Positions 62,672 to 64,000 of a DNA stretch of 64,000 bases are shown piece after piece; the stretch's first letter is position 1, and each line of letters starts with the position of its first letter. The notes beneath the pieces are model-generated. The model searched no databases. It was not told the origin of the DNA and worked only from the letters and a program-made list of their open reading frames with translations. Origin of the DNA: Prinia subflava (taxonomy: Eukaryota; Chordata; Aves; Passeriformes; Cisticolidae); contig NC_086283.1 in the NCBI RefSeq assembly GCF_021018805.1, forward strand, positions 15,203,162-15,267,161. Reading direction: 5' to 3'. A program made the position numbers and the translations under genes.

Positions 62672-62738
62672 CATAATTATCAAGGTTGCCGGTCCTATAA
62701 AGCTCCAAATGAAGTAGGTGTCAAGTCGGAGCCAACAT
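62672..62738 (-). CDS. ADGRL3: ADGRL3 exon: end of ECL2 and start of TM5
   Basis: This 67-nt exon follows the acceptor ttacag and ends at the donor ATG|gtaaga. It opens with one base (A) that completes a codon from the previous, unseen exon. Translation gives CWLRLDTYFIWSFIGPATLI and then IM. The Cys is the ECL2 cysteine that in this receptor family pairs with the top of TM3. The WSFIGPATLI stretch is the start of TM5. The exon ends in phase 0 and joins the exon at 61280 directly. The next exon upstream was not found between 62739 and 64000, so the gene runs off the right edge. Confidence 0.95.
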
Positions 62739-64000
62739 CTGTAATGAAACACAGGGGAAAGAAGGCATTCAAGGACTGCACCCAGGACATACATCAAGAG
62801 TGAGCGAGTGACAGAGAAGAATGTGAGCTGCAAAACACGCCGGTGGGAGACAGGAAATATTACATTGCTTGTTCATTTAAATGCTGAATTATGTGCCCAA
62901 TTTCTGACAGCGCTATTGATGGAGTAAGATAATTACCTCTAGAGGAAGCAGGGAGAAAATGGCACAAGGCCTATTTGCTAAGGCTTTCTGCATCTGTCGG
63001 AAAAATCCCTTAGACTGTGGCTTTTTTTAAGGAAGGGTTCTGATGAACATCCACAGAGCTTCTTCTTTGCTTTGTGCTCCTCTTTGCTCTCCAGCTCTGA
63101 TGCAATGCAAGCCGTCTGTCAGCTGTCAAGTGAGATGACATTTCTCCAGCAAGTACATCAGAGAAACTTTGGTGCAAATAGGAAGCATGAATTGGATAAC
63201 AGAAGGCTGAGGTTTAATTAGGTTCAGCAACTTCTCCTTTAAAGTGTTTTATTTCCCTGAACCTCCTGAGTGTTTTGTTTCCACTAATGTTTCCAGGGTT
63301 GCATATGGTCTGCGCTATCACAAGAAGTTGATTCATAGCCCAAAACTAAATTATTAATCGCTTAATTACAACCACATTTAATACTCCCCACATTTTTTAA
63401 GGCCCCTGGGAAATTACATTTCCATTCCTAGTTCATTCCAGGCGACAGGAAGATAAAATGGAAGTGACTCGGTACAAGACAGACGAATGTAAATTCCAAG
63501 AAAGTTTCACACGACGTTTAAAATAATAATATCTTGTTGTCTTTGCAATGCTGCAAATCACAGTACCGTTTATACACAAAGGACTGAGAAAGCATAAAAC
63601 CACTCTTATACTAAACATCCGATGCAATTTCATGATTAGGCAAGTGACAGGAACTGTATATATGAATTTATCATGGTAGTGGAGATAGCAGTTCTCAAAA
63701 ATGACAGCTCTAGTGTATGTGCCTAATGTTTTTTCCCTTCCAATGGACTTGCAACAGGCAGAAAGGTCTCTGCCAGCAGCCCCATGGGAGATGATCAGCA
63801 GGAGATGTCTGATGAGAGAATAAAACATGCCCTGAACCTCTGTGACTAGGAAAAGCCAAAATAATAATAAATTCAAATATGCATAGAAAACTTCCCTCCC
63901 TGACCATATAAATTTCAGGTCTCATCAGTGCTGGCGATGTATTGATATATATATATATATATATACACACACACTCATAACACTATTTGTCACAAATTAA
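62739..64000 (-). other. ADGRL3 intron running off the window
   Basis: The previous exon (TM3-TM4 to ECL2) was looked for and is not here. The 63340-63700 part is AT-rich and may be conserved non-coding DNA. A TA/CA microsatellite ends the window. Confidence 0.7.
63945..63975. repeat. TA/CA microsatellite
   Basis: A (TA)n run passes into (CA)n at the right edge of the window, within the intron upstream of the TM5 exon. Confidence 0.9.

Larger units (their letters stand above)
17551..62738 (-). other. ADGRL3: ADGRL3 (latrophilin-3) gene, 3' portion, partial
   Basis: This is a gene-level entry for the minus-strand exons listed separately. The spliced exons give the end of extracellular loop 2, TM5, ICL3, TM6, ECL3, TM7 and the whole cytoplasmic tail of an adhesion-family GPCR. 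Latrophilins are postsynaptic adhesion receptors that bind teneurins and FLRTs and signal through G proteins. The paralogue call rests on tail motifs I recall for latrophilin-3, including the terminal GPAHLVTSL, YQLGRGSSDGF and the cassette GAMANHL, rather than the ADGRL1 or ADGRL2 versions. All junctions are GT-AG and phases match across every join. The exons for the extracellular region, GAIN domain and TM1-TM4 lie upstream, beyond base 64000. Introns range from 0.4 to about 13 kb between the nearest placed exons. Confidence 0.95.

Noticed and set aside
63433..63876. 147-codon minus-strand ORF near the right edge, considered as a TM exon
   Set aside because: It does not match any latrophilin transmembrane segment and has no exon boundaries; likely non-coding.
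1..64000. CRISPR arrays, rRNA, tRNA genes
   Set aside because: None seen; the window is vertebrate nuclear DNA and no cloverleaf or regularly spaced repeat was noticed.

Overview
The window reads as vertebrate, avian nuclear DNA and most likely passerine. It is intron-rich and AT-leaning, carries a CR1 LINE 3' end finishing in the ATTCTATGA-type octamers at about 53.6 kb, and contains an LTR of a type I associate with songbirds at 8.85-10.16 kb. No bacterial-style operon, tRNA, rRNA or CRISPR array was seen. Almost all ORFs over 60 codons are chance readings of introns and simple repeats.

The dominant gene is the 3' half of the adhesion GPCR latrophilin-3 (ADGRL3) on the minus strand, about 62.74 kb down to 17.55 kb. 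Seven constitutive or known-type exons were placed by reading splice sites and joining phases. They are the TM5 exon (62672-62738), the TM5/ICL3 exon (61189-61280), the TM6-TM7 exon (44478-44646), two tail exons (41598-41723 and 38797-38893), an in-frame tail cassette (23825-23953) and the last coding exon (17551-18353), which ends in the PDZ ligand LVTSL. Alternative small exons lie between them: a 27-nt ICL3 insert (48323-48349), a candidate 27-nt tail microexon (28094-28120), a candidate 20/14-nt microexon (23403-23422) and a 52-nt cassette (20387-20438).

The most interesting signal is combinatorial. The last exon can be entered in all three phases. Direct entry gives the long tail ending LVTSL. 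Entry through the 52-nt cassette gives a short tail ending GYSTTEW from the same nucleotides. Entry through the 20/14-nt microexon gives an immediate stop after RGF. A further possible terminal exon lies 9.4 kb downstream at 7812-8186. It has a good acceptor and a textbook AATAAA, its phase matches the ADGRL3 tail exons, and its reading would end in another class-I PDZ-like terminus, DSVI. Whether it belongs to ADGRL3 or to an unidentified gene is open.

Below 17.55 kb lies a probable long 3'UTR, with AATAAA candidates at 15.98, 15.23 and 11.77 kb, and then intergenic DNA with the solo LTR. Introns hold simple repeats (A52 at 34.7 kb; TA- and UG-type microsatellites at 20.2, 34.3 and 63.9 kb), a candidate second LTR at about 46 kb and AT-rich blocks that look like conserved non-coding DNA. 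A 41-nt uninterrupted T tract (minus strand) forms the polypyrimidine tract of the TM6-TM7 exon.
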